NCBI RefSeq assembly: GCF_904849725.1
Contig: NC_058519.1
Span: 535,254,316-535,318,315 of the forward strand
DNA length: 64,000 nucleotides
Source: Hordeum vulgare subsp. vulgare
Lineage: Eukaryota > Streptophyta > Magnoliopsida > Poales > Poaceae
Reading direction: 5' to 3'
In this document: positions 20,311 through 31,498 of the stretch, piece by piece
Layout: every line of letters begins with the position of its first letter
Numbering within the stretch: the first letter of the stretch is position 1
Program-made: the position numbers and the translations under genes
The notes under the pieces: model-generated
Database searches by the model: none
What the model was told of the DNA's origin: nothing
What the model saw: the letters and a program-made list of their open reading frames with translations, nothing else

Positions 20311-22464
20311 ATGAGGAATCCGAAAGATCCGAGAACTAAAATCCTTCCTTCCACTACGAGGAGAGGTAAGGAACTGCCATCTAGCTCTGCACTTGATTCA
20401 CCTTCAATTTTGAGTAAGTTTGCGACTTCGCCTCCTGCTAGAAATCTTGATATGTCGCCTGTGCTTGACGATGCTACTTCTGCTGCCCAGGATGCTTATG
20501 ATGATGCTATGCTTGATACTATGCCTGATGATGCTATGCTTGATACTATGCCTAATGATGACCTGCTTGATACTATGCCTGCTATGCCTGATACTGATTT
20601 GCCACTTGGTGCATTGCTTGATGCACATATTGCTAGAGTTGCTGCTAGATGTGATGATATTTCTAAAACTGCTGATACTATTGAAGTAGAACCTGCTACT
20701 ATGCCTGAATTGCCTGTTATGCCTGATACGCGCTATGTTATGGAGGGAGAGATAGCTGAGGAATTTCTTGTGTGTAAGGATAGCTATGATGTTGAGAAAC
20801 TTCCGCGCAAGTGGAAAGAAAAATATCTGAACGCTAGGATGAAATATGACTCGAAGTTTGCTACTTCGCCTATCTTTGTGACCGATAAGGATTATGAATT
20901 CTCTGTCGACCCTGAGTTAATAACTATGGTCGAATCGGATCCTTTTCACGGTTATGAGTCTGGAACGGTTGTAGCCCATCTTACCAAACTGCACGATATA
21001 GCCACCCTATTCACTAGTGAGGAAAAGATCTTCCACTACTATATGCCCAAGCTGTTTCCTTTCTCGCTAAAGGATGATGTTAAGACCTGACTCACTTCTC
21101 TTGATCCTGGATCTGTGCGTAGCCCCCACGATATGGTCTACTACTTCTCTGAAAAATATTTCCCTGCCCATAAGAAGCAAGCTGCCTTGCAGGAAATATA
21201 CAACTTTGCTCAAGATGAAGAAGAGAGTCTCCCACAAGCTTGGGGGAGGCTTATCCAGCTACTGAATGCTTTGCCCGATCACCCTCTTGAGAAGAATGAA
21301 ATACTTGATATCTTCTATAATGAACTTACCGATGCTTCGAAAGACCACCTAGATAGTTGTGCCGGTAGTGTTTTTAGGCAACGAACTATAGAACAAGCTG
21401 AGATTCTACTGAATAATATCTTGTGCAATGAGAATGCTTGGACTATTCCCGAACCACCTCCTAAGCCAACTCCGAAGAAAAGAGGTATTCTATTCCTCAG
21501 TCCTGAAGATATGCAAGAAGCTAAGAAATCTATGCGAGAGAAAGGCATTAAATCTGAAGATGTCAAAAATCTACCAGCTATCGAAGAGATCCATGGTCTC
21601 GATAACCCGATACAGGTAGTAGAAGTAAATTCTCTGCGTAGGTTTGATGAGAGTGATATTCCTTTTGATAAACCTGCTAGCTTATGCATGGATGAATTTG
21701 ATAACTTTGTTGCCAAACAACAAAGTTTCAATGATTATGTTAGCAGACAATTGGAAAAGAATGCTCGTACGCTAAGTAATTTAAGTGCTTGTGTGGACAG
21801 AAATGTCAATGATCTTAAACTTCTGAGTAAACATGCTTCTATCGTTACTACTAAGGTAGAACAAGTACTTAAAGCTCAAAATGACTTGCTCAATGAGTTG
21901 AATGACAATTCTGTTAGAGTCGTCACTAGAGGCGGTACAATGACCCAGGAACCTCTGTATCCCGAGGGTCATCCGAAGAGAATTGAACAAGATTCTCAAG
22001 GAGTTAGCACTGATGCACCTAGTGATCCTAGAAAGAAGAAGAAAGATGATAGGAACCTGCACGCTAGCAACCCTGTTGCTGCTACCCCTGAGAGTCCAAA
22101 CGATGCCTCTATCTCTGATGCCGAAACACAATCTGGTGATGAACATGAGCCTAATGATAATATCAATAGTGATGTTCATGAAGAATCAGCCAGAGAATTT
22201 TGGAATCGGTTCCTAACCAAGAAGAATCAAATCATGGACTGTCTGAATGCCGAGGCAATAACCTCTTTTAGGCACAACATCTGGGACGAATGGGTGGCCC
22301 GACAGCTCGGCGAGGACAGGCTGATAACAATGTCCGCTCTCACTTCCCTTTTGACCCGCTTTTGCACGGGCGAAGATAATTGGCTAGCTCGGTGCATCCA
22401 CAACACGGACGACCCTGGAACCTCTGAAGTGTGGGACAGAAATGGCAAGCCAAGAAAAAAATAG
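20311..22464 (+). pseudogene. Athila-like gag with a premature stop, fused in frame to Tat-like gag
   Basis: The frame starts at ATG 20311 (MRNPKDPRTKIL), 50 bases after the primer site. It contains DAMLDTMP repeats (residues about 67-96) and then the retrotransposon gag core (FLVCKDSYDVEKLPRKWKEK; FHYYMPKLFPFSLKDDVKT), and is stopped by TGA at 21088-21090 where family members have Trp (TGG). The same frame continues with YFPAHKKQAALQEIYNF, LPQAWGRLIQLLNALPDHPL and a charged C-terminus. At about 22184, within NSDVHE, it crosses into foreign sequence without losing frame and reads SAREFWNRFLTKKNQIMDCL through NWLARCIHNTDD to TAG at 22464. The join has a few bases of homology (GAAGA). The chimeric open frame is 21091-22464. 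Confidence 0.85.
20500..20600 (+). repeat. 24-bp imperfect tandem repeat in gag
   Basis: Three units of GATGCTATGCTTGATACTAT plus GCCT encode DAMLDTMP / DAMLDTMP / DDLLDTMP. The repeat lies in the disordered N-terminal part of gag. Confidence 0.8.
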
Positions 22465-22790
22465 AGCAAACGCCGCCACCGTAACGGTGACGCCGATGAC
22501 ACAATAGTAAATACTGGATTCCGGAGATCAAAACTCGAACAGTGGAAGAAACCCTTTAAAGGGAAGAGAGACGGACCAACTCCATGGGATAAAATCCTGG
22601 AACGGCCCTCCAGATGGCTGGCACCCAAGACAAGCCCACCACCCACACCAACCATAACTCTTTGGTGTTAAAACAGGCCGACAAGCTAGCCACCAATGAG
22701 CATAGTAGGGGCCCACGAAGTGAAGACGACGAGGAGCTTCGGGGCTCGAACTCTAGGGGCCAAAAATAGTTCCCTCCTCAGGTCAAAACC

Positions 22791-23435
22791 TTGAACATGA
22801 TTTATGTTACTTATATAGCAAAAAAGGAGAGGAAGAGAGCCCCTTGCGAGGTATACGCCGTAGAGCCCGTAGTCCCAAAATATAATCCATGGTCGGCTTG
22901 CCCGATCACCTTTGATCACGTGGATCATCCGACTGGTATCCGTCATGGAGGCTCAGCCACACTCATCCTAGATCCCATTTTAGATGGGTACCACCTCACT
23001 AGAGTCCTTATGTACGGATGGAGTTGCCTTGATCTGATTTACTCAGATACGGTGAAAAAGATGGGCATAGACCCATCAAGAATTAAACCAAGTCGAACTA
23101 CCTTTAATGGAGTGATTCCAGGCGTCTAAGCCTACTGCTTTGGTACGATAACTCTGGAGGTTGTGTTCGGCTCACCCGACAACTTCTGCATCAAAGACTT
23201 GATCTTTGACATCGTCCCCTTTCGCAGCAGATACGACGCACTACTCTGCTGCACAACTTTCGCCCGCTTCAACGTTGTGCCTCACTATGCATACATGACG
23301 CTCAAAATGCCCAGACCCAAGGGAGTTATCACCGTCAACAACAATATAGAGTGCTCTCTCCGGACTGAGGAACACACAACCACACTGGCAGCTGTTGCCA
23401 ACACGACAGCAAAACATCAAGCCACGGGCCGGTAA
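22791..23435 (+). pseudogene. Aspartic protease region of element II, catalytic site lost
   Basis: Two open pieces (22791-23129 and 23163-23435) read as the protease region of Tat-like pol: a linker with AVEPVVPKYNPWSACPITFD, the active-site strand, KKMGIDPSRIKPSRTTFNGV, then in the next frame FGSPDNFCIKDLIFDIVPF and HYAYMTLKMPRPKGVITV. The active-site strand reads VLMYGWSCLDLIYSDT, whereas the intact relative at 35910-37004 has VLMDGGSNINILYFDT. The catalytic Asp is therefore Tyr and the following Gly is Trp. TAA at 23127 and a frame change separate the pieces. A non-functional relic. Confidence 0.75.
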
Positions 23436-24759
23436 CCAACGTGCGGCAAGCAGGCAAGCGAGCCCGAGCTGAGTCAGATCTCCGGGAGACTTCTTCGACT
23501 CAGAGTAAATAGGGATACGCCTCCCACGGCACGTCCCGAAGACCTTCAAGGTATGTCCCGCGTAGACACAATTTCATACTTAAAATTCCATGGGCAGCCG
23601 TGGGAACCAACCACCAAGGATCATGTGTTCGGCTCAACCGAGCTATGGTCCAAACATCTCTATGGACAAAAGTGGGGTATCATGAAGAATTCCCCAAGCG
23701 TCAAGCTCCTCCGCATCATCTGCAGCTTCTCAAGACCCTCTATTCAAGGTCCGCCGCTGACATCAACTTCCTCTAAAGGATAATCCCCCCACTTCTAATA
23801 TCAACAGTGTAGCCAAAAACAGGGTGAACGTGAGGCCACCCATGGAAGGCATAGGGAAAAGGTTTGTTTAAAACTATGTAGCTCAAAAAAAAATAGTTAC
23901 CTGTAACAACTTCCGTGGAGCCACGAGTTATAAAAATTCCCCGCACAAATTATTTATAGACTTATTTTACAGTATCTTTGCATGTACTTGTTTCATACTC
24001 ATCTGTGCTGAAAGGTCAAGTTTATTTTACACATGCTAAGTGCGATCTGCCAATAGATCAGGGGCTTGGATGATAATACCGCCCCGAGCACTACATCGTC
24101 ACTACTTTTTAAGTGTCTCGCTTCTCGGATTTTTCTTTATATGCATCGGTTCTGAATTATGTCTTGGGTCTATAGTTGGGTCACCCCGCTCGTGTGCTTA
24201 CCTCCTTACGTTGCACTAGTTCGGCTAAGGGTCAAAGGGAGAAGCACTGCTATTGTATTACCAGCCAATCTGGCTAAAAATACCTGAGTGGAGAAAGCCG
24301 AAAAGTGAGCGTCATAATAGGCGAGGACTGGTGTGCAACCCGATCTCAATTACAAAAACCGTTGGAGGTTATTCCGTGATATACAGGAGGTTCGCACCTT
24401 TACGGACCCGGTGGTAGCTATTTCGATATTCGGTTTATCTGATTACCACAAAAAAGACGGGGCTTTAGATCAGCCCCCGAATTAAAACGCCTAAGGCTAA
24501 ATGAAAGTGATAAAGCCACCTAGTCTCATTGCCTCGTTTCTTTCACACACTACCACCTTCGGGCACCAACACATCGGCTAAGGGTAATAGTACGAATTTT
24601 GAAACACCCCAAGTAGTCTCTACATGGGGCTGAAGCCGACGACTGGTAACTTTCAGATTGAATGACCAAAATGCATGAGTCAAAATAATACAAAAGTGCA
24701 TCTCATTCAAGACTAGCATCATAAAAATAAATTGTTCGGAGGCACACGACAATACATTC
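23436..24759. other. Non-coding spacer of element II
   Basis: No domain recognised on either strand. It replaces the RT-RNase H-integrase region expected after the protease. The last few hundred bases are probably the 3' UTR of the minus-strand coiled-coil gene. Confidence 0.45.
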
Positions 24760-24932
24760 ACTCGAAGAATACATCTTTTCAGCATTGAGCTTCTATAACC
24801 CGAACACCCTCCATTGTAGGGGGAAAATATAGCTCGGAGCGTTTGTGCTCCTTCCTGGCAGGCATTGTGGAAGTTGCCATCATGAGGGGCTTCACCCCCG
24901 GCAATTGCATCATCATCCTCACAAAGGCCATC

Positions 24933-26401
24933 TGATACGTCTCAAACGTATCTAGAATTATTGATGGTTTCATGCAGTTATCTTGTCATCTTTGGATGTT
25001 TGTTGTACCTTTTATATCTTTTTTTGGGAGTAACTTATTAATTCAGTGCCAAGTGCCAGTTCCCGAACGGAAGAAGATCACGGGGCCTGTGGGCCAAGCC
25101 AGGAGGGCTGCAGGGAGCCCACAAGCCCCCACTCCGCCACTAGGGGGGAGGCGGCGGTGTCAGGGCTTGTAGCATCCCTGGCACCCTCCTGACCTAGATC
25201 TTTGGCCTATATATTCCCTAAAATACAACAAAAAATCAGGGGATCCTCGAAAATACTTTTCCACCGCCGCAAGCTTCCGTTTACGCGAGATCTCATTTGG
25301 AGACCCTTCCCGGCATCCTGCGGGAGGGGTCTTTGGAGTTGGAGGGCTTCATCATCATCATCATCGCCTCTCCAATGACTCGTGAGTAGTTCACTTCAGA
25401 CCTACGGGTCCGTAGTTAGTAGCTAGATGGCTTCTTCTCTCTCTTGGATCTTCAATAAAAAGTTCTCCATGATCTTCATGGAGATCTATCCGATGTAATC
25501 TTCTTTGGCGGTGTGTTTGTCGAGATCCGATGAATTGTTGATTTGTGTTCAGATTATCTATGATATATATTTGAGTCTTTGCTGATTTCTTATATGCATG
25601 ATTTGATATCCTTGTAAGTCTCTCCGAGTCTTGGGTTTTGTTTGGCCAACTAGATCTATGATTCTTGCAATGGGAGAAGTGCTTGGTTTTGGGTTCTTAC
25701 CATGTGGTGACCTTTCCCAGTGACAGTAGGGGCAACAAGGCACACATTGAGTGGTTGCCATCAAGGGTAACAAGGTGGGCTCTGTCGTTGATATGAGATT
25801 GTCCATCTACATCATGTCATCTTGCTTAAGGCGTTACTCTGTTCTTTTGGACTTAATACACTAGATGCATGCTGGATAGCCGTCGACGTGTGGAGTAATA
25901 GTAGTAGATGCAGAAAGTATCGGTCTACTTGTTTTGGACGTGATGCCTATAGATATAATCATTGTCATAGATGACGTCACGACTTTGCGCGGTTCTATCA
26001 ATTGCTCGACAGTAATTTGTTCACCCACCGTCTACTTGCTTTCATGAGAGAAGCCACTAGTAAACACTACGGCCCTCGGGTCTATTCACATCTATCGTTT
26101 ACACCTCCGCTTTTACTTTGCTTTATTACTTTGTTACTTTCAGTTCTCACTTGGCGAACAATCTATAAGGGATTGAAAACCCCTTCAAAGCGTTGGGAGC
26201 AGGTTCTTTATGTTTGTGCAGGCTCTTGTGATACTCCTTCACTGGATCGATACCTTGGTTCTCAAGCTGAGGGAAATACTTACCATCGCTCTGCTACATC
26301 ACCCTTTCCGCTTCGAGGGAACACCAACGCAAGGCTCCAAGGCCACGGGGGAAATCCTTTGCATATTTGCCTAGGAAGTCCCTTAAGGCGTAGCCGTCGC
26401 A
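24933..26401 (+). repeat. Athila-like LTR (about 1.47 kb), remnant of an insertion in element II
   Basis: Starts TGATACGTCTCAAACGTATC and ends GTAGCCGTCGCA. It is clearly related along its length to the LTRs of the element at 40245-47055 (same GGCTTCTTCTCTCTCTTGGA block, same TATA context). Preceded by CCATC (24928-24932). It contains the GCCCACAAGCCC / GGGCTTGTAGC inverted module (25117-25172) and a TATA box (TATATATT, 25208-25215). After it come ten spacer bases and only ten bases of a decayed primer site (AGGTGCTGTC, 26412-26421) before the Tat element begins. Its internal region and second LTR are missing. Confidence 0.82.
25208..25215 (+). promoter_or_regulatory. TATA box of the LTR at 24933
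   Basis: TATATATT in CCTATATATTCCCTAAAATA, aligned with CCTATAAATTCCCTAAAATC of the LTRs at 40245 and 45533. Confidence 0.65.
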
Positions 26402-26421
26402 GAAGGATTCTAGGTGCTGTC

Positions 26422-26931
26422 TGTCGTGGTTTTGTCACGACAGATGTCCTCGTGAAAGGACTTAATGTTGGAGCCATCGCACCTTGGTGGCGACTCAAAG
26501 GGGTTTGAATGGGAGTGGGACGCAGATTTACCCAGGTTCGGCCCCTCGTGAGGAGGTAAAAGCCTACGACCTGCTTTGTGTTGTATTGATTGAGTTTCGA
26601 TTACAAGGAGGGCGTAACTCGCCCGACCTAGCACTCGATGATTTCTAACCTACCCTCTTCCTCCGTGGGACTCGCCTTTATATACAGGTCGAGTCCTTAG
26701 GGTTTACAAGGGTCCTTTCCTTTACACAAATCGTGACTCTTGAAATCTCTAAGTCACCCTCTTTCCAAGGCTTGGAGACCTTCTCTATTATGGACTCCTT
26801 CCAAAGGTTTAGAACCGCCATATGACTTCCGGCCTTACCAGGCCAAGGCCCAAACCACATTGAGATAAATCGCCAGCTTCGGTGACCCGGCCCAACTAGG
26901 GCGGGTTATCCAACAGATAATATCCCCGACA
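26422..26931 (-). repeat. 3' LTR of the Tat element
   Basis: 510 bp. On the plus strand it starts TGTCGTGGTTTTGTCACGAC and ends CCCCGACA. TATA box on the minus strand (TGTATATAAAGG, 26675-26686). About 25 differences from the LTR at 39054-39563 on visual comparison, mostly transitions. Confidence 0.9.
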
Positions 26932-28119
26932 TTAGGCCCCAAATTGACTTGAATTCTTTTCACGCCAATATCCTCACTCAATTAGGGGTGATTCATCTTC
27001 ACTCCTCTTATGCGCCATGTACTTAAACCGCCATCTGCTGCGGAAAAACTCAAGTCGCCCAACCGCTTCTTGTTAGCGCCTCCTTATCCCTTGAATCTCG
27101 GAAGGGATGATGACATAATCTCCAACGGATCCTTCAACATCGTTATCCCAAAAATTTCGGGGCACCATCGTGGCGAATCTTTATATTTTGGCAGTTCCCG
27201 CTCGTGGCGCCTCGATCCTAGCACCCGACCTGATAAATAGGCGGGAGGAAGGGACTGGGCGCATTTCACCTACCCGTCTTGTCGCCCTTCTCTTCCTCAC
27301 CGTCGCAGCGAAAATCCTATCGCCACCCAAGAGCTTCGCCGCCACCCGAAGACCTCGTCGGCATTCAAAAGCTTCGGCGCCGCCCGAAGACTTCATCGCC
27401 GCCGAGCACCTCGTTGTGGCCGAGCATTTTGTCGCCGTCGAACGCCTCGCCGCCGTTGAGCACCTTGTCACCATCGAACACTTCGTCGCCGCCCGAGATC
27501 TTCGCGTTCGTCCGAGACCTTCATCACCGTTCGCAACGCTCGCGGCGAAGCCCTCTTCGGACGTCTCCAGCCGTATCCATCAGGTCAGCTTCCCGCCATT
27601 AAAAGCAGATCCAAGTTTTTCGAGGTTCATACCTACTGTGTTCTTGGTACCTCTCGAATGGCTTCATAATTCCTGATTAGTTGGCGGTGATGATAGCGAG
27701 CACAACAATGTTTTTCATACCTTTGTTTGTTCGGCCTTCACTTGCATACTTAGAAAAGGCTTCACCAAATCAACAGTACTGTTCGCACCTTAGTCACAGG
27801 CCGTTTTATCCACACATTTTTCGCAATCATTTCTGTGTGTCCGGTAGATCCATAATCTATCGCTTGTCGAGTGAAATAGGTTTATAATCTTATACTTCAC
27901 CATCTTGACAAGTACTACTGATGCTCTGAAACACCTCTCCTTTAAGTAGTAAGAGTTTCATAAGTCGCCTTTGGCAGCCTGACCCGGACCTTCGTCGGCG
28001 GGTCAAAAACCTCCCTCAGCCATGAGGCAAATTGCTTTGGCGAGTCAAATAAACTTGTTTCACCATTTTCAGTAGATGCTTGGCGTGTTGATTTACCCGT
28101 AATTTTATCCCTTTGTAGC
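26932..28119. other. Tat 3' non-coding region and 5' region of the opposing gene
   Basis: Directly next to the LTR the minus strand reads AATTTGGGGCCTAA, the polypurine tract (26932-26947). The rest has no conserved ORF. It must hold the promoter of the plus-strand gene at 28120, but no clear TATA box was found. An 18-bp minisatellite lies at about 27385-27495. Confidence 0.5.
27385..27495 (+). repeat. 18-bp minisatellite upstream of the opposing gene
   Basis: Six degenerate 18-bp units of the type GCCGAGCACCTCGTTGTG. If translated they read AEHLVV, AEHFVA, VERLAA, VEHLVT, IEHFVA, ARDLRV. The regular 6-codon period with conservative changes is striking, but the flanking frames are short. Confidence 0.7.
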
Positions 28120-31100
28120 ATGGGCGCTGTTTTCAAAAGTGATTGGCTCCCGACCAAGGTCAATGATGCTATACTTAACGACTATGTAAAAACGGGGAAT
28201 CTGGACCCTCAAGAGGTTATCGGTTGGCGCACCGGGTTAGGAGAAGAAGTCCCCAATCCCAAGGAAGGGGAAATAGTTGTTTTTGTTGAACACCTTGAAC
28301 GGGGCTTTAAGCCGCCCGGATCGAAATTCCTTAGAGACGCCATGACTTTTATGAATGTCCGCCTCCAAGATTTAGGGCCCAACTCGATAAGCAATCTATG
28401 CCAGTTCCAAGTGTTTTGTGAGGCTTACATGCGGATGGAACCCTCAGTTCCCTTATTCTGGTACTTCTTCCACTTGAATCACCAAACATAATTTCACAAT
28501 GGCCCCAGCCTGGAGCTTGGTGGTGTCAATGTTCAGCGCCGCAGGGTTAGCTCATTCCCGTCACTCGCCATGCCAAGCCATCCCAAAGGCTGGGGCGAGT
28601 CTTTGTTTTACTGCCGGGAGACTTCGCCTGAGGGCGAGAACAAGCTTCTGGGTTATAGGGAAGATCGCCTTCCAACAAATTTTGAACTCCCAGACAAGCT
28701 CACCGAAGAAGAGGAGTCGGACTTTATCCCTGTATTGTCCGAGTTAAGATCTTTGACAAACAACGTCCTTACTCGGGTTGACTTGATCCGCTGCTGGGTC
28801 GAATGGCGTATCCTCCCTTTAAGTCACCAGGACGGGTTAATTGTGAGTTCGACGGCACCCTGGACCATCCTTAGTGCTACTTCTACACGGATCTGACAGA
28901 AAACGATATTGTAACCATCCTCAAGAAGTTGACCGGCAAACCCGCGGCAAAATGCGGCCAAATAGGTCTGAAACCTTTGTGCAAGATTAACCCGGCACCA
29001 AAGGTAAATAACTTAACCCGCCTTTTGTTTTTTATTCCTTACGTCTTACTTGAACTATGACCTTTTATAAAATATGCCATTTCAGAAAGATGATAAATTT
29101 TGGTCCAAGAGGCCAAAAAAGTCAGCCATGAAGCAAGCTAGGCCGCCTCCAAAGAAGAAATTCAAGGGCAAGGGCAAAGCTGCCGTTACTGAGCCATCTG
29201 ACGCCGATGAATCCCAAGTCGGCGACGTACTTTCGGAGGTAAAAAATCCATCCTCTTTTAACTCGCCATCCATTACTGATAATTTTGTGTTTACACCTCT
29301 GTATCTCTTGTGTAGAATGAAGACAATGAAAGCCAGGAGGATTCTGTAGAGGTAATTTCTGTTTCCTCCGACTCACCTTCTCCTCCACCTAAGCTGGCCA
29401 GGCGAATTTGCGGGAAAGTTCCCTTATCACACCCAAATGCTTGTTTGGATCCAAATTTCCTTTTAAAGAAAACACACCATGCTTCAAATCGGAAAACTCG
29501 GAGTCATTCTGGAGATTTGGTGTCCGGGTTACCAACAAGAACCAAGAAAACGCAAAATGAGGTATCTTTTAATAACACTTCTTTATGTCCTTTTGGATCG
29601 TGTTTTGTAACCTGCTCATATCTTTGAAGTATTTATTTTTGCAGAGTTCTCCTCCCACATCCGGCGACTTAGTGATGTCGGCACTTCCACCGATGATCCG
29701 TGTCCCTGGGTAAGCCTTTGATAACATTTACCTTTAGTCTGATGGTGATAATATCCATTCCTTTAAGCGCGCCCCCTTCTCCTTTCAGGGCACATGCGAA
29801 GAAAAGGAAAACTGGCGGGTCAACTCCCATTACAACTTCGGAGCCTATCGAAAAATTGGCGCCGATCCAGGATAACCCGGACCAAGACAAACCTGACGAT
29901 CAAGTGGATCTCCCCAGCTCGCCCAAGGAAACCATGGAAGCGCCTAACCCGCCAAGTCCATTGACAACAACAGAAGACCCGGCCGCTATAGTTATTACCG
30001 GTACTCGCTTCTCTAAACCGGCCACAACGGTTTTATCGAAGCATGTATCATCATCAGCTCAACCTGTTTTTGAGCATGAACTTTCCAAGGCTAAGCTCTC
30101 CCAGTATGAGAATCTCGAATTCAAAGAACTTTGCTCTGGATTTGCAAGTCGCCTGGAGGCGAGTTATGAGATGGAGAAGAGTCTGCTTCGATTGCTCAAA
30201 AACAAACATGAGGTACGTCTTGTTGTACACTGTATTATCCTCATTAACCCCCAAGGGCCGGGTCATTTGTAAAAAGACGAGTCGGGTCTTTGATAATTGA
30301 AGAAAAAAAACTTTCGACCTGTAACCCCCAAGGGCCGGGTCATCTGTAGAAAGATGAGTCGGGTCTTGATAATTGAAGAAAAAACTTTCGACCTGTAACC
30401 CCCAAGGGCCGGGTCATCTGTAAAAAGATGAGCCGGGTCTTGATACTATATAATTTTGTCTAAAAAATTATACATTAGCCCCCAAGTGTCAGGGATGTTG
30501 CTTGCAATAATTCTAAAACTTGCCTCTTGATTATATATTTCGACAGGAATCACTTATCCAAACTGAATCAGCACTTGGTGACTTGAAGAAAAGTTTAAGC
30601 GATCAACAGGAGGCCCGGGCAAAATCAGAAGAGAAGTGTGAACTGATCCTTTCTGAGATGGAGAAGCTAAAAGCCGACTTGAAAAGGGCTCAAGCTGATC
30701 AAGATGCGTTAATAAAGCGAGCAGAAAAAGCTGAAGCCAAATTGGACACTGTGCAACAAGAGCTGTCCGGCTTAAAGCAACATATCTCCAACATGGCGCA
30801 AGCTATCTTTGGTAAAAAACCAACCCTTGACCTTGCACTTTGTAAATAAATAGCTTTGTATAAATCAGTAACTATCATTACCTCTTGCACAGGTCCGAGA
30901 GCCGCCAATCTTCAAGATGATTGTGTCCTGATGCTGAAGGCCATTTATACATTGACGGAGCAACTGTATACCGGAAGTGTGTTGACCGTGAAAGCAGTGA
31001 TGGGCGCTAAGGAACCCATAACGTCAATAAAGAAGATGCTTGGCTGCTTATCTACTCTTCCTCCTCAAATTGGAGCGCTAACTCAGTCAGCCGCCCGGAA

Positions 31101-31498
31101 AGGAGCACTGACTACACTGAGTCGGTGTTTAGCATATGCTCCAGAAATAAACCCAGAAGAAGTAGCAGCGGGCTTTCCTCAGCTCAAGGATGACGGGTCA
31201 GAATTTGCTGAAGAGGACTCCCAGCATGTTGACTCAGCTTGCTGCAAGCTTGGATTTATCAAAATACCAAGCCGCCTATGACAAGAACATGAAAGTTAAC
31301 CCTCCAACCTTTGTGACGACCGGCTTAACTCCGCGTAGACCCAAGAATCCTTTTGACTTGGAGACGGATCTCTCATCAGTGCTGAACGATGAAGATGAGT
31401 ATGCCGTGTTATCCAAGTGTAACTGGGTACTGGGCGACTTGCAAATTGAAGTCGGCCAAAGCTCGCAGCAGGCTGATCCAAGGACATCAGCAGAATAA
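28120..31498 (+). pseudogene. Seven-exon coiled-coil gene opposing the Tat pol
   Basis: Predicted exons: 28120-29003, 29086-29238, 29316-29561, 29645-29709, 29789-30212, 30547-30811, 30893-31498, all with GT-AG borders. Exon 1 has the domain often called putative gypsy-type transposon (GFKPPGSKFLRDAM, LQDLGPNSISNLCQFQVFCE, KGWGESLFYCRETSPEGENK). Exons 2-5 are basic and Pro/Ser-rich (KKKFKGKGKAAV, SSDSPSPPPKLARR). Exon 6 is a clear coiled coil (ESLIQTESALGDLKKSLSDQ through KAEAKLDTVQQELSGLK). Exon 7 ends PRTSAE. Damage: stop TAA at 28489-28491, a frameshift near 28845, and a frameshift near 31215. The gene is convergent with integrase (ends 32605). Role unknown; a Tat-lineage trait. Confidence 0.75.
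30245..30450 (+). repeat. Tandem repeat of about 75 bp in an intron of the opposing gene
   Basis: Units start TAACCCCCAAGGGCCGGGTC at 30245, 30322 and 30396 (steps 77 and 74). Each ends in ACTTTCGACCTG. Nearly identical copies, so young. It lies between exons 5 and 6. Confidence 0.88.

Larger units (their letters stand above)
1..22184 (+). mobile_element. Tandem pair of Athila-like Gypsy retrotransposons sharing one LTR
   Basis: Two copies of the same gag coding sequence occur in the same orientation: one at 1-133 plus 6782-7018, the other at 20311-22184. Between them, in order, come protease, an ATHILA-type ORF, a polypurine tract, one LTR (11646-20232), a primer-binding site and the second gag. 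The order internal-LTR-internal means the 3' LTR of the left copy is also the 5' LTR of the right copy. No reverse transcriptase, RNase H or integrase is visible between the protease (ends 7926) and the LTR, so the family looks non-autonomous. CACTA elements interrupt it at 134-6778 and 13067-20050. The right copy stops abruptly at about 22184, where Tat-like gag sequence begins without any LTR. The left copy runs off the window edge. Confidence 0.85.
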
